Assembly: GCA_028693235.1 (NCBI GenBank)
Contig: JAQUVW010000001.1
Location: forward strand, 1-64,000
DNA: 64,000 nt
Direction of reading: 5' to 3'
Source: Candidatus Gastranaerophilales bacterium
GTDB lineage: Bacteria > Cyanobacteriota > Vampirovibrionia > Gastranaerophilales > Gastranaerophilaceae
In this document: positions 34,387 through 44,664 of the stretch, in pieces
Layout of the letters: every line of letters begins with the position of its first letter
Numbering within the stretch: position 1 is the first letter of the stretch
Program-made: the position numbers and the translations under genes
The notes under the pieces: generated by a model
Databases searched by the model: none
Told to the model about the DNA's origin: nothing
What the model saw: the letters and a program-made list of their open reading frames with translations, nothing else

Positions 34387-35664
34387 ATGAAAAAACTATT
34401 ATCTTTATTCGCTGCGTTTTTACTAGCTATCGGCTTTGCAAATACTGCATTTTCTGCTGAAATTAAAGACGTTCCTGCGAATTATTGGGCTGCTAAAGAA
34501 ATCAATGCAGTCGTAAATGACGGAGTTATGAATACTTCTAACGGCATTTTCGCTCCTGAAAAAGACGTTACTAGAGCACAATTTAACTCTATGTTGTTGA
34601 GAGCTTTGGGTCACAAAGCACCTCAATTGTCTGAAACAAACAAATTTAAAGATGTTGCTAAAAACCACTGGGCATACGGCGATATCCTTATGTCACAACA
34701 ACTTGGTTTGATTTATGGCTACCCTGATAAAACTTTCAGACCTGAAAATGTTATTAATAAATCAGAAGCTGCTTCTATCATCAGCCATATCACTAAAGAC
34801 ACGGCTGTCGATATGAATGTTTTGACTAATTTCAAAGATTCTAAAGATATTCCTGCTTGGGCTAAAACTCAATATGCAAAATCTATAGGTTTGAATATTT
34901 ATGTAAATTATCCGGATGCTGAAAAGTTGCTTCCTGTTAAAGTTTTGAACAGAGCTGAAGCTGCTGTTTTACTTTACAAATTACAAGCTTCTTTAAATAT
35001 GGTTAGCGACAAATATTTAGCTAAAGAAGTTTTGGTTGCTACAGAACACTTAAATGTTTATAAAGATGCTGCTTCAAACGAAGTTAAAATTACTAATTTT
35101 AGAAAAGTAGTTGTTTCAGGAAACGTTTTAAAAGCTTATTTTGCTGAACCTTTTAACTCTAAAAATGTTCAAGTAGGTCAAGCCGTTACTTTCGTTTTGC
35201 CTGAAGATTTGTGCACTCAAGAAGGAACTTTGGTTCTTCCGAGAAAAACTCAAATTATCGGCTATATCCAAAATTTAGTTCCTCAACAAAAATTCAACAA
35301 AAATGCTGAAGTTACTATCTTATTCACAAAAGTTGTTTTGCCATCTTGTAAACAAATCGGTATTAATGGTAAAGTCTTGAACGATAAAGATGGCGTTCTT
35401 TCAGCTTCAAAATTAGCTACTGCCGGTAAAGTTGCCGCTTATACAGCTGGTGGTGCGGCTATCGGTGCTGGAGCAGGTGCCGGATTTGCTGCTATTCCAA
35501 ACCCGAAAAATTATGCTATCGGTTCTGCTGCAATAGGTCTTCCTGTTGGTGCAGGTGTTGGCTTAGTTACTGGTTTTGTAACTCCAGGTTTGGCTTTCAA
35601 AGCTGATGAAAATGATTTTGTATATGTATTGTTAAATTCTGATTTATCAATTCCTTTAAAATAA
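34387..35664 (+). CDS. S-layer homology (SLH) domain protein with VirB10-like C-terminal domain
   Basis: A 425-residue exported protein. Signal peptide 1-24 (AFSA cut). Three SLH motifs follow (about 26-70, 88-130, 145-195), each with the F..V...hWA......G...G...FrPe...tRaq pattern; they bind secondary polymers or peptidoglycan. Residues 205-425 resemble the two proteins at 15361 and 16229: VLPRKTQIIGYIQ, VTILFTKVVLPS, INGKVL, then a Gly/Ala zipper (GGAAIGAGAGAGFAA) and FVYVLLNSDLSIPL. I infer an abundant envelope protein that fixes the outer membrane to peptidoglycan, as cyanobacterial SLH porins do, but no porin barrel follows. The promoter is strong. Confidence 0.9.
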   Translation: MKKLLSLFAAFLLAIGFANTAFSAEIKDVPANYWAAKEINAVVNDGVMNTSNGIFAPEKDVTRAQFNSMLLRALGHKAPQLSETNKFKDVAKNHWAYGDILMSQQLGLIYGYPDKTFRPENVINKSEAASIISHITKDTAVDMNVLTNFKDSKDIPAWAKTQYAKSIGLNIYVNYPDAEKLLPVKVLNRAEAAVLLYKLQASLNMVSDKYLAKEVLVATEHLNVYKDAASNEVKITNFRKVVVSGNVLKAYFAEPFNSKNVQVGQAVTFVLPEDLCTQEGTLVLPRKTQIIGYIQNLVPQQKFNKNAEVTILFTKVVLPSCKQIGINGKVLNDKDGVLSASKLATAGKVAAYTAGGAAIGAGAGAGFAAIPNPKNYAIGSAAIGLPVGAGVGLVTGFVTPGLAFKADENDFVYVLLNSDLSIPLK

Positions 35665-35682
35665 TAATACAGTCATAGCTTC

Positions 35683-35717
35683 AAAAGGTGCGTACTTGTT
35701 GGGTATGCACCTTTTTT
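35683..35717 (+). terminator. Rho-independent terminator
   Basis: Stem AAAAGGTGCGTAC / GTATGCACCTTTT and a T-run after the SLH gene. Confidence 0.8.
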
Positions 35718-35892
35718 GTCGGAAAAATAAGACTTTTTTGAATTGCTTGATTGCCGCAAAAGCTCGCAAACAATGTGATTGCAGATATTTTGTCATAAAA
35801 AATATTTGTTCTAAATCTTTGTAAAACCCTGTCGATAAGGCGTTTAGCTGATATGATGAATTCAGGCTCTGCCAAAAATTCTCAAAACAGCT

Positions 35893-37176
35893 TTATTTAG
35901 TGGCTTCTCGGAGTTGTTTTGCGTACATATCTTCTGCAAAATCAAAGCCTGATGCGTTTGGAATATTATTCGCTCTTTCTGAAAAAACCGGACGTAAAAT
36001 ATCCTTAAAACTAGCGTGTCCGATATCGATTACTTTTGTCATATCTTCGGAAAAATTACCCAGATTGATATCGTTCATATAGACTCCCAAGGCGTTCATA
36101 TCAGGCATATAGTTATTTGCTTCCATTGGATTTATTTGCTCGTGTGATGGGGTCGTTTTTATAAAATCATAAACAGAAGATTCTGTTTTGGGGTCATAGT
36201 AGTAAAATTTAACAGAATTTTTGCAATTATTTTGAGTTAAATATGAATCCACTTTAGCGTTAGTAAAAATAGAATCTGCAGCACTTCGCATTTGGTACAT
36301 TTCTTGAGATTGCTCATCGGAGGGGAGATATTGTTGGAATTTTACGATATAATTCTTATCTTCCGAAGATACTTTAGCTACAGTTTTTGCCGAATAGCCT
36401 TTATTCATGTACTTTATTTTTAAATTTTCATATTCAAAGTCACTGTTGGCAGATTGGTTTTTTCTTAATAAATCTATTAATTCTTGATATTTTTCTTTCG
36501 AACCGAATTCTTTAGGCAGGGAGCCTAAAGTGCCGAATTTTTCTCTTACGCCATATAAACTCCAGCTTGGAGTGAATTTTGTAAGATTATCAAGGCTGTC
36601 ACTTTTGTTGTAAAACCTGCCAATGAATTGAGAGTAGGCTTTTGCGTACCCTTTAGGATGATAATACCAATCTGTAAAATTGTTTTTGCCACCGACTTTT
36701 TGTATTAAAGTATTAACGATATTTTTTGATTTTCTCGGGTCTTGGGTTATTTCTTTTATAAAGTCGAAGCCCTTGTCTTTATCGGCGGTTATTGCTAATA
36801 AAAATTCTTTTACATTAGTTGCAGGTTCATCAATTTTATTTATAAAATTAAATATCGACTCTTTTGAGTTTAAATACTTTTTTCCTAAAGAAGTTGCTTC
36901 AATATTTTTCACAACTGTGGGAATAATCGTGTCATTTTCAGGTGAGGTATATTTGATAATATTTTTAATTTTTTGAGGGCGTTTAATCAACAATGCAGAA
37001 GCTGAGGCAGTTGCTGCCATAATTCCAAGTGCGAAAAATAATTCATTTTTCGCCGCTTTTAAGCCTTTCTTCTCTTCTTTGTTTTGTGGGGGGTGGTGTT
37101 TAACAATTTGAGTTTGGCTAAACTTAGAGGGAATATAGTTATTAAATTGGCTGAATGTGTTTGTTGGTATCATCAT
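35893..37176 (-). CDS. Membrane-anchored protein with kinase-like (protein/aminoglycoside kinase-fold) motifs
   Basis: A 427-residue protein I cannot name. A hydrophobic segment at 46-64 follows a basic N terminus. Residues 260-400 carry what look like kinase residues in the right order: YIVKF with Lys279 (beta3 lysine), an acidic helix EQSQEMYQM (about 289-297), then NDINLGNF (Asp369 and Asn374, like the D...N catalytic loop of aminoglycoside-type kinases) and VIDIGHAS (Asp384, like DFG). The G-loop is unclear. It stands alone, divergent from the next gene. A secreted or envelope kinase or pseudokinase is the inference; I am not sure. Confidence 0.55.
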   Translation of the reverse strand: MMIPTNTFSQFNNYIPSKFSQTQIVKHHPPQNKEEKKGLKAAKNELFFALGIMAATASASALLIKRPQKIKNIIKYTSPENDTIIPTVVKNIEATSLGKKYLNSKESIFNFINKIDEPATNVKEFLLAITADKDKGFDFIKEITQDPRKSKNIVNTLIQKVGGKNNFTDWYYHPKGYAKAYSQFIGRFYNKSDSLDNLTKFTPSWSLYGVREKFGTLGSLPKEFGSKEKYQELIDLLRKNQSANSDFEYENLKIKYMNKGYSAKTVAKVSSEDKNYIVKFQQYLPSDEQSQEMYQMRSAADSIFTNAKVDSYLTQNNCKNSVKFYYYDPKTESSVYDFIKTTPSHEQINPMEANNYMPDMNALGVYMNDINLGNFSEDMTKVIDIGHASFKDILRPVFSERANNIPNASGFDFAEDMYAKQLREATK

Positions 37177-37229
37177 TCCATTAAATATTATCTATAGTGT
37201 TTTTTCCAGTATTTATAAAGAAATTTTAA

Positions 37230-40200
37230 CTATTCAATCCATTTGAAAGATGAAACGTATTTGTCACCGTTAATGTTTCCATCGATTTTTGCTTGGAAAA
37301 TTCTATAATCATTTATAGAAAATTCGAGTCCGGGGATTTTAGAAAGGTCTTTTAAGAATTTAGCTCTATCTGCTTCGGAAAGAATCACCCCCGGAATAAG
37401 CTTAAAGAATGAGTTCAAAGAGGCGTTTCCGACCGGTCCGAGAACGGTTGAAATCTTTCTTGATAGTCTGCCTAGGACTTTCATATCGGCATTTGCATTA
37501 ACTATATCGTAGGTACCTTTGAGGTAGATACTTAGATTTTCGCCTTTTGAATAGATTTCTAAGTTTTCGATTGTTCCGTTAGATAAAGTAAAGCTACCAT
37601 TGATTGAGGAGAAAGTTCCTGTTTTTATCGGATTAACTATGTCTACAATATTGTTTATGGTTAGTCCTGTAAGCCCGCTTTTTATAAGGTTGCCGGCTCT
37701 TAATAAGTATTCAAGTGAGCCGAGTTTTGGCATTTTTCCGTCTGATATTCTGAAATATACACGTCCTCCAAGGTTTTTGAGCCTTGTTTCTTGATTTGTT
37801 CCTTTTGTGTAGACGTAAAATTGTGAATTCATTTTTCCGTATATTTGGTTTTTCATATCATAAAAAACAGTAGCCATTGAGTTTGCGTCTACGCCTCGTG
37901 CAGTAAGTTCGGCTTCTATTTTTGTTGTATTGAAATCATATTCGCTGGTACCTGTTAAGGTTCCTCCTGCTATTTCGAAATTTATATCAGAAAGGTTAAA
38001 AACTGAATTCTTTAAAGAAAATTTAGTGGATAAGTTATGTGCAGGAAGTGTTTTAAACGTTATGTCACCTGCTTTTATGCTCCCTGAATCTATAGAAATA
38101 TTGGACAGATTAAACTCTGGTAAACCTTGTTGTTGTGAGGGTTTCTTTTGATAATTTTCAAGACTCATTTTGTTCATTGTGTTCAAAAGTTCATCATAGT
38201 TAAATCGTTTTGATTCAATATCAAGATTTTTAATTTTTATTGGGTAAGATAGCCTGTTTACGATATTCGTTTTTATTGAAAAGTCAGAGTTGACGGCACT
38301 TCCCTTTACATTCGCTGTGATATTGTCTTGGGTAGATATTATGCTTACATCTTTTATCAATGTGTCATAGAGCGGAATATCTATATTGCGTAAATCTATT
38401 GAGCCAAATACTTTTGGAATTTTGGTCGTATGGTTCATTTTGTAAAACATATTGCAGTTGAAAGAGCCTTGTTTTAGCAGGGATTTTTTGAAGGCAAAGT
38501 TCAACAATCTCGCCGGAAGTCCGTTTGTTGTTTTTACGTATAAGGAATCAAGTATGTATTTTTCTCCATGTTTAATAGCTGTTCCTTTAATCGTTGCAAA
38601 GTTTAGGGGGTAGGTTCTGTTATTTTGAGAGGTCATATATTTTAGATAATCTATTTTTTTAATAGTCAATTGGGTCGGGGAAGAATAGAAGTTTCCTCTG
38701 AGTTCTCTAACGACGTTTTCATCGCCTAAATTAGAGCTCAAGTATGATAAATCTGCTCCTTCGTTTAACTTTAACGTTGGCATTACCGCAAGATTTTCAA
38801 TGGTTCCGGAAAGGTCTGCTGAAAGTGTTACATCGCCTTTTATTTTTACAGGATAGCTCAATTTTGTATTTACGTATGTATCGACAAAATCATTTGTTAT
38901 TTTGGTCGTGAAATAGCCGTCAATTGAGGGGTTTTTTAGTATGTTTGAAATTATTAATTCTGCATATAAAGGCGACGTTCCGATTGTTGCGGTGAGCGGT
39001 TTTATAACTATTCTGTTTGTATTCAATTTTATCGACGCATTGTTCAAAAGGATTGGGACGCCTGAATATTTATGCACAAATTGCACATTGTTTAAGGCAA
39101 CATTTCCTTTTATTGATTTGTTTGCTATGTCTGCGTCTAGGCTTACTTTCCCAAGATAATTTGTGTATTGCGAAAGTACAAAGTTGATTTTTTTCGGTAG
39201 TTTGTTATGTGAAGTTAAGTAGTCGAGAATTTTTATGTCAACATTTGAGGCATTCACTTTCAGCTTATAGTTAGGTTTTTCGGAAAATATAGAATGAATA
39301 TTTCCTGATATTTTTAGAGGTGAGCCGAATAGTTTTCCTGTAATATTATCAAAATTTGCATTTCCGTGTTTTAACTCGATGGACCCTGCGTTTATCATCA
39401 AAGAAGATTGTGTCTTTTGGGGAATAAATAACATATAAAGGCTTATATCGTTTAAGTTTATGACTTTTGATTTTGCTTTATAGTGGCATTTTAAAGTAGA
39501 AAATCCCTTAATGTGGGCAAGATTTAATGATTTATTGTCGATTTTGGACGCATATTTTGAGCTCAAAATCATTGCTGCAATGTCATTTAAAGATACTTTT
39601 GAACTTTGAGCCGTAAGGTCGATATCAGGAATGTTGCTTTTTAAATCGGTTATGATTTTTCCGTTAATTGTGAATAATGAATTGTGTAATTTTGCGTTGA
39701 GCCCTTTTATCGTAACTTGGTCGCGTGTAAAGGTTATCGAGCCTTTGATATTTATTATTGGCATTGAAAAATCTTTAACCATTGCGTTGGCGTTATCAAA
39801 GGTTATAGCTCCATTAACTAGCATATCTTTTAAAAGGTCTTCTTGTGAAATCTTTTTACCATATGTTTCGGGGGTGGCTTTTGGCAGTTTTGCTTTTATA
39901 TTTATTTTGATTTTTGTATTGCCTCTGGCTTTTTCTAAAAAATATAATTTATCATTAATTTCTTCTAAAAGCGTGCTATGTTTAAGCATACGGAGTAAAA
40001 AATCAGCGTTGATGTTTTTAGCTTCAATATTGAAGTCCACATCTTTTTCCATTTTTGCTTTTCCGAAAATTGAAATAAACTGATTATCAATAAAAGCCTT
40101 TTTGGTTTGGAAGCTTATAACTTTTTTGTTAAAAAGAACTTCTCCCGTAGCATTTTTAATAATCCCATAGATGCCGTTATATGTGGTTTCTGCGTTGTTG

Positions 40201-41768
40201 AATTTTACATATCCATCGACGGTGCCGTCATATTTTGTGCCACTAATATATAGAGCAGTTCTTCCTTTTCCTTTGGTGATTTTCATCTCAGGAACAGGCC
40301 CGAGTTGGAACATAAAGACATCTTGGATTGGAAGTAATAATTTTTGAGTAGTTTTTAGCTCGACGGTAGGTGATGAAATTATTTTGAAGTGATTTTTGTC
40401 GTCCATATAAATATGGGTTATGCCGTCAACATCTACAAATTCTTTGGTTTTCGTTAAGTAAACATTTGCTTGCGTGTGCAATTTTCTTTTGTCGAAAGTA
40501 AGCTTTACGTCGCCTCTGTGAAAAGCGTCCATATCCTTTAAAATCTGAAGATTATGAGATGTTACAACACCTGTAATATCAGGTTGGGGCAACTTTCCTT
40601 TTATTGTGACATTTGCAACAACGTCACCTTTTATCCCGTAGTGCTTGATTTTTTTGATTTCGCTTCTTCCCGGGAGAAGATTGTCGGGTAAAAATGCTGC
40701 AATATCTTGAAGTTTTGATTTTGGTAAGGTTATTGAAATATCAGGCTTTGGCTTCTTTGAGTTATATTGATTGATTGTTCCTTTAGCAAGAATGCTGAAG
40801 TTGTTGGTTTTTAGCGAAAAAGTTTTCAAAATAGCGTTTTTGCCTCTGAGGTCTAATTTACCTTTTATGATAGTTTTATCAGGGGCTGAAATTGAATATT
40901 CAACAGGGTTTTTCTTTATGAATACGTTGTTCCATACGCTTTCAAGGACTATTCCTTTTTCTTTTTTAGAAATTCTTTTTGTATAAATATTTAAAGAGGC
41001 TTTACCTTTTATTTGTGTAGTGTTTGAGCCGAGGTATTTTGTTATATAGGGTGAAAAATATTCTGGTTCAATGTTGTTAATATATCCGGAAATAGTAAAA
41101 TCTTTGTCTGATAAATGATTTTTCAATGGCAAGTTTGAATGGATATGCAGTTGATAATTTGTATTGACTCCAGGTGCTGTAATTGTTCCGTAGGTATCAA
41201 CATCAATTAATTTATCCATTGTGAAATTTGCAATTTTAAAATATTCTCCGTTGATTTTAAAATGCTTGTTATAGAACTTGTCGTCTATTTTTATATCATA
41301 ATTTGAAAGGTTAATTCTTGATTTTTTAGCTTTTATTTTTAGTGTTTTTTTATCACTTTTGAAAATTATTTTTTCAATATTCCATTTTTTATCCTTATAA
41401 CGCAAAAGGTTTAATGATAGGTCATTGGCTCCTATATCTTTAAAGCTCAGATGTTTTATTAAAAGTGGGAAAAGTGAAATTCTGACTCTCGGCTTTTTCG
41501 ATTGAACTATCGGGGTATTGTTTTTTTTGTCATAAATATCCAGTTTGTTTGCTGAAATCTCTACTGAAAAATCGGCATAAGTTTTCAGTTTTATTTTTTC
41601 AATATCCAATGTTGCATCTGTTTTGTCAGCAAATAATTTTTCAACAAAAGTTTCTTTTGCCGCTATATTAACTATTTTGGGTAGTCCAAATAAGAAAAAA
41701 GCTTCTGCAAAAAGAATTATTGAAAGTATTATAGTTATTATTATTAAATATTTATTATTAGTTCGCAT
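37230..41768 (-). CDS. Large AsmA/TamB-like envelope protein
   Basis: A 1512-residue protein with one N-terminal TM anchor (about 7-28) and a long periplasmic body of repeating beta-strands, the build of the bridge-like lipid-transfer family (AsmA, YhdP, TamB). The C-terminal part carries the AsmA-like region, for example ADMKVLGRLSRKI and LSRKISTVLGPVG. Such proteins span the periplasm and move phospholipids to the outer membrane or help barrel assembly. The sequence does not settle whether it is closest to TamB, YhdP or YdbH. No BamA-like partner (TamA) is adjacent. It stands between a kinase-like gene and the divergent pgpH operon. Confidence 0.8.
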   Translation of the reverse strand: MRTNNKYLIIITIILSIILFAEAFFLFGLPKIVNIAAKETFVEKLFADKTDATLDIEKIKLKTYADFSVEISANKLDIYDKKNNTPIVQSKKPRVRISLFPLLIKHLSFKDIGANDLSLNLLRYKDKKWNIEKIIFKSDKKTLKIKAKKSRINLSNYDIKIDDKFYNKHFKINGEYFKIANFTMDKLIDVDTYGTITAPGVNTNYQLHIHSNLPLKNHLSDKDFTISGYINNIEPEYFSPYITKYLGSNTTQIKGKASLNIYTKRISKKEKGIVLESVWNNVFIKKNPVEYSISAPDKTIIKGKLDLRGKNAILKTFSLKTNNFSILAKGTINQYNSKKPKPDISITLPKSKLQDIAAFLPDNLLPGRSEIKKIKHYGIKGDVVANVTIKGKLPQPDITGVVTSHNLQILKDMDAFHRGDVKLTFDKRKLHTQANVYLTKTKEFVDVDGITHIYMDDKNHFKIISSPTVELKTTQKLLLPIQDVFMFQLGPVPEMKITKGKGRTALYISGTKYDGTVDGYVKFNNAETTYNGIYGIIKNATGEVLFNKKVISFQTKKAFIDNQFISIFGKAKMEKDVDFNIEAKNINADFLLRMLKHSTLLEEINDKLYFLEKARGNTKIKINIKAKLPKATPETYGKKISQEDLLKDMLVNGAITFDNANAMVKDFSMPIINIKGSITFTRDQVTIKGLNAKLHNSLFTINGKIITDLKSNIPDIDLTAQSSKVSLNDIAAMILSSKYASKIDNKSLNLAHIKGFSTLKCHYKAKSKVINLNDISLYMLFIPQKTQSSLMINAGSIELKHGNANFDNITGKLFGSPLKISGNIHSIFSEKPNYKLKVNASNVDIKILDYLTSHNKLPKKINFVLSQYTNYLGKVSLDADIANKSIKGNVALNNVQFVHKYSGVPILLNNASIKLNTNRIVIKPLTATIGTSPLYAELIISNILKNPSIDGYFTTKITNDFVDTYVNTKLSYPVKIKGDVTLSADLSGTIENLAVMPTLKLNEGADLSYLSSNLGDENVVRELRGNFYSSPTQLTIKKIDYLKYMTSQNNRTYPLNFATIKGTAIKHGEKYILDSLYVKTTNGLPARLLNFAFKKSLLKQGSFNCNMFYKMNHTTKIPKVFGSIDLRNIDIPLYDTLIKDVSIISTQDNITANVKGSAVNSDFSIKTNIVNRLSYPIKIKNLDIESKRFNYDELLNTMNKMSLENYQKKPSQQQGLPEFNLSNISIDSGSIKAGDITFKTLPAHNLSTKFSLKNSVFNLSDINFEIAGGTLTGTSEYDFNTTKIEAELTARGVDANSMATVFYDMKNQIYGKMNSQFYVYTKGTNQETRLKNLGGRVYFRISDGKMPKLGSLEYLLRAGNLIKSGLTGLTINNIVDIVNPIKTGTFSSINGSFTLSNGTIENLEIYSKGENLSIYLKGTYDIVNANADMKVLGRLSRKISTVLGPVGNASLNSFFKLIPGVILSEADRAKFLKDLSKIPGLEFSINDYRIFQAKIDGNINGDKYVSSFKWIE

Positions 41769-41954
41769 TTTTATATAAATTCTACTTGCCTATTATAATT
41801 TATAAACAGCAAAAGTTCAACGGATATTTGGTTATGTTGCAAATCTAAAATAAAGGAGTAAAATAATTTAAGATATAAGTGATATTTTTTAAAATTAGAG
41901 AATATATCTAACTTTATTAATCTCCCGTATAAGTATATAATTATTGGATTTTAT

Positions 41955-44174
41955 ATGAATAAACCTAAATTTTTAAATACGTTTTTGGAAACTTTGACTT
42001 CTTCAAGAACCATTAATATTACGTTATTTATTCTATTTGCTATTGCGTTTACGACGTTGTTACTTTCTAAATATTTTATATTTCAAAGTATCGTTGATGA
42101 CGACAATACTTGCAGGGTTGATATTGTCGCCCCTAAAACTATTGAAGTAGTTGATACTTTTAAAACAGTGCAACGTAAAAAAGAAATGGCTCAAAAAATT
42201 GACCCCATTATGACGCCTGCAGAAGATTCTTATATAAAAAACAATCTTGATAATTTATTAAATACAATAAAAGGCATTCGTGGAAAAAATATAAGCCGTG
42301 AGCTAAAAGCGACTCAAATAGATTCCTTGTTGGATATCCCTGAAAGCCACAGAAAAACGTTCCTTATCCACTTTTTGTTGAACACCGATTCTACGACTTT
42401 TGAAATAGTTGGAAATAAGTCAAAGAAAACTCTTGCAAATGTTCTTGCTGAAGGGGTTACCGAAAAAGATTTTGAAAAAAATATCATAGTAAAAATTGTC
42501 GGAAGAAATGCAGAACCACACACCACTCGTAATCAGCTAAAAGTTATTACAGGCTTGATTGAACAGGTAATTATGCCTAACATGGTTGTCGATGAAGCTG
42601 CAACTGAAATGGCTAAAAAAAATGCAATGGATTCTGTTTCTCCTACAATTGTCAAGTTCACCAAAGGTGAAAAAATCGTTTTTGCTGGCGAACCTTTAAC
42701 TAAATTAAAACGTGATGCTATAAATAAGGCCGGATATAATATTTTGCAGTTAAACGTAAAAGGCGTGGTCGGTGTATTCTCGCTGGTTATCCTTTCTATA
42801 TTTTCTGTTGTGTTATATTTGCAGTATTTTGAAAGAAGATTTTTAAATAGAAGATACCTTTCAATTATTGCGTTGCTTGCTTGTGCCGTCACTATTTGTG
42901 CTGCTATTTTACCTGATGGTTGGTCGGTTTTCTTAATTCCGATACCTGCTTTTGCTATTATTTTGTCTATATTCTTGAATTCAAGGGCGTCTTTTGTTAT
43001 CACTATGACTCTGTTAGCCATTTTATGCGTTTCAATGCAGATGTCTGCTCCTGCTATTGTCGTTTTTGTATTCGTTGCTTTAATAGCAATGTTAAATACT
43101 ACCAAAATTAAATATTCCAGAAGATTTGATTTGATTAAAATTGGTATTGAACTTTCTGTTGTTATGCTTATCTCTATCGCCAGCGTATATTTGCTCGAGC
43201 TTTGTATTACTGACGTCAGCACAGGCATGATTTTGAAAGATTTAGAATCAGGAGTCGGCTCCGGTATAATCAGTGGGGTTTTCGTCTTGGGCGTTTTACC
43301 TTTATTAGAAAATGTATTCGGTATAATCAGTCCATATGGGCTTGCAGAACTTGCTGACCACAATCAGCCACTTCTAAAACGTCTTCAATTTGAAGCTCCC
43401 GGTACTTTCTCCCATTCTTTGATGGTTTCAACTCTCGCTGAAGCTGCCGCTGAAGCAGTAGGTGGTGACCCTGTTTTAGCTCGTGTCGGAGCTTTGTATC
43501 ATGATATCGGCAAAATTAAACGCCCATTGTTCTTTGTTGAAAATCAAACTTATTTCGGGATTGAAAATCCTCATACAAAATTAAATCCGAGATTGAGCAA
43601 AATGGTTATTACAGCTCACCCTAAAGATGGTATTGATTTGGCAAAAGAGTACGGAATTCCGCAAGTTATTCAAAATTTTATCTCTCAACATCACGGTGAA
43701 TCTTTAGCCAGCTATTTTTATAACGAAGCTCTTAAACAAGAGGGCGAAGAAAATGTTAAAGAAGAACAATTCAGATATTTAGGTCCAAAGCCAAATTCTA
43801 AAGAAACTGCTATATTGATGATAGCCGATGCTGTTGAGTCTGCTTCTCGCACATTGAAAAATCATTCCCAAGAAGAACTTGAAAAAATGATAAACAAGCT
43901 TATTCAAGACAGATTGAACGATGGGCAATTGTCCGACAGTCCGTTGACTTTAAAAGATTTGAAAACTATTGCCGCTACGTTCAGCAGAATTCTAAGAGCT
44001 GCTCATCACCAACGTATTAAATATCACGAAAATATTATTCAAGAATTGGAAGATAAAGTTAATTCTTCAAAACAAGCTCCTAATATTAGTAAAATGACCG
44101 ATACAGAGCTTGAAGATAAAATAGAGAAAAAGATACAAAAACGACAATTGAAAAATCCAAATGACCCAACTTAA
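41955..44174 (+). CDS. pgpH: 7TM-HD phosphohydrolase, PgpH-type cyclic-di-AMP phosphodiesterase
   Basis: A 739-residue membrane protein. TM1 at about 20-42, a long extracytoplasmic domain (about 45-270), a bundle of about six or seven TM helices (270-480), then a cytoplasmic HD domain with HDIGKI near residue 515, HPKDGIDLAKE and SQHHGE. This is the 7TMR-HDED/PgpH arrangement; PgpH cuts cyclic di-AMP to pApA. It is first in the pgpH-ybeY-dgkA-acpS cluster and overlaps ybeY by 14 bp. This order (phosphodiesterase, ybeY, dgkA) is common in Gram-positive and related genomes. Confidence 0.92.
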   Translation: MNKPKFLNTFLETLTSSRTINITLFILFAIAFTTLLLSKYFIFQSIVDDDNTCRVDIVAPKTIEVVDTFKTVQRKKEMAQKIDPIMTPAEDSYIKNNLDNLLNTIKGIRGKNISRELKATQIDSLLDIPESHRKTFLIHFLLNTDSTTFEIVGNKSKKTLANVLAEGVTEKDFEKNIIVKIVGRNAEPHTTRNQLKVITGLIEQVIMPNMVVDEAATEMAKKNAMDSVSPTIVKFTKGEKIVFAGEPLTKLKRDAINKAGYNILQLNVKGVVGVFSLVILSIFSVVLYLQYFERRFLNRRYLSIIALLACAVTICAAILPDGWSVFLIPIPAFAIILSIFLNSRASFVITMTLLAILCVSMQMSAPAIVVFVFVALIAMLNTTKIKYSRRFDLIKIGIELSVVMLISIASVYLLELCITDVSTGMILKDLESGVGSGIISGVFVLGVLPLLENVFGIISPYGLAELADHNQPLLKRLQFEAPGTFSHSLMVSTLAEAAAEAVGGDPVLARVGALYHDIGKIKRPLFFVENQTYFGIENPHTKLNPRLSKMVITAHPKDGIDLAKEYGIPQVIQNFISQHHGESLASYFYNEALKQEGEENVKEEQFRYLGPKPNSKETAILMIADAVESASRTLKNHSQEELEKMINKLIQDRLNDGQLSDSPLTLKDLKTIAATFSRILRAAHHQRIKYHENIIQELEDKVNSSKQAPNISKMTDTELEDKIEKKIQKRQLKNPNDPT

Positions 44175-44664
44175 TATTTTTATTGAAAACATTTATGAAA
44201 AATACGAGATTGATGAGGCTAAGGTTCTCGTCAATTTGAAACGTATCGTCGAATATATATTGGCAAATAATGAGGTCTTTGATAACTCTTGTCTTGCTAA
44301 TTATGTCTTCAATTCTTTAAGTTTTGATGTCGTTTTGTGTGATAATGATAAAATTCATGAAGTAAACAGAGATTATCGAAACAAAGATAGGGCTACTGAC
44401 GTCATTACCTTTGCGATGTTTGCAGATTCTGATGAGGACGAGAGGTTTATTCTTGACGGCGATATCAGCTTAGGGGAGATAATTGTTTCTATCGACAAAA
44501 CCGAAGAACAATCAAAAGACCATAATCAAACCTTTGATGATGAATTATATTTCTTATTGGCTCATGGAGTTTTGCATTTGTTGGGATTCGACCATCAGAC
44601 AGAAGATGAGTATAATTTCATGATGAACACACAAGAACTGGCAAAGGCGGTTTTAAATGTCTAA
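44161..44664 (+). CDS. ybeY: rRNA maturation endonuclease YbeY
   Basis: A 167-residue zinc metalloprotein needed for 16S rRNA 3' processing. The metal motif HGVLHLLGFDH (H-x3-H-x5-H) is near 139-149. Earlier, NRDYRNKDRATDVITFAM is the family hallmark and GDISLGEIIVS follows. The start overlaps pgpH by 14 bp, and the end overlaps dgkA by 8 bp, so translation is coupled along the cluster. Confidence 0.95.
   Translation: MTQLNIFIENIYEKYEIDEAKVLVNLKRIVEYILANNEVFDNSCLANYVFNSLSFDVVLCDNDKIHEVNRDYRNKDRATDVITFAMFADSDEDERFILDGDISLGEIIVSIDKTEEQSKDHNQTFDDELYFLLAHGVLHLLGFDHQTEDEYNFMMNTQELAKAVLNV

Noticed and set aside
36680-36976. 98-residue ORF antisense to the kinase-like gene
   Set aside because: Hydrophobic reading of the opposite strand with no ribosome site.
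42533-43363. 276-residue ORF antisense to pgpH
   Set aside because: No ribosome site, low-complexity composition, and it mirrors the TM-rich part of pgpH.
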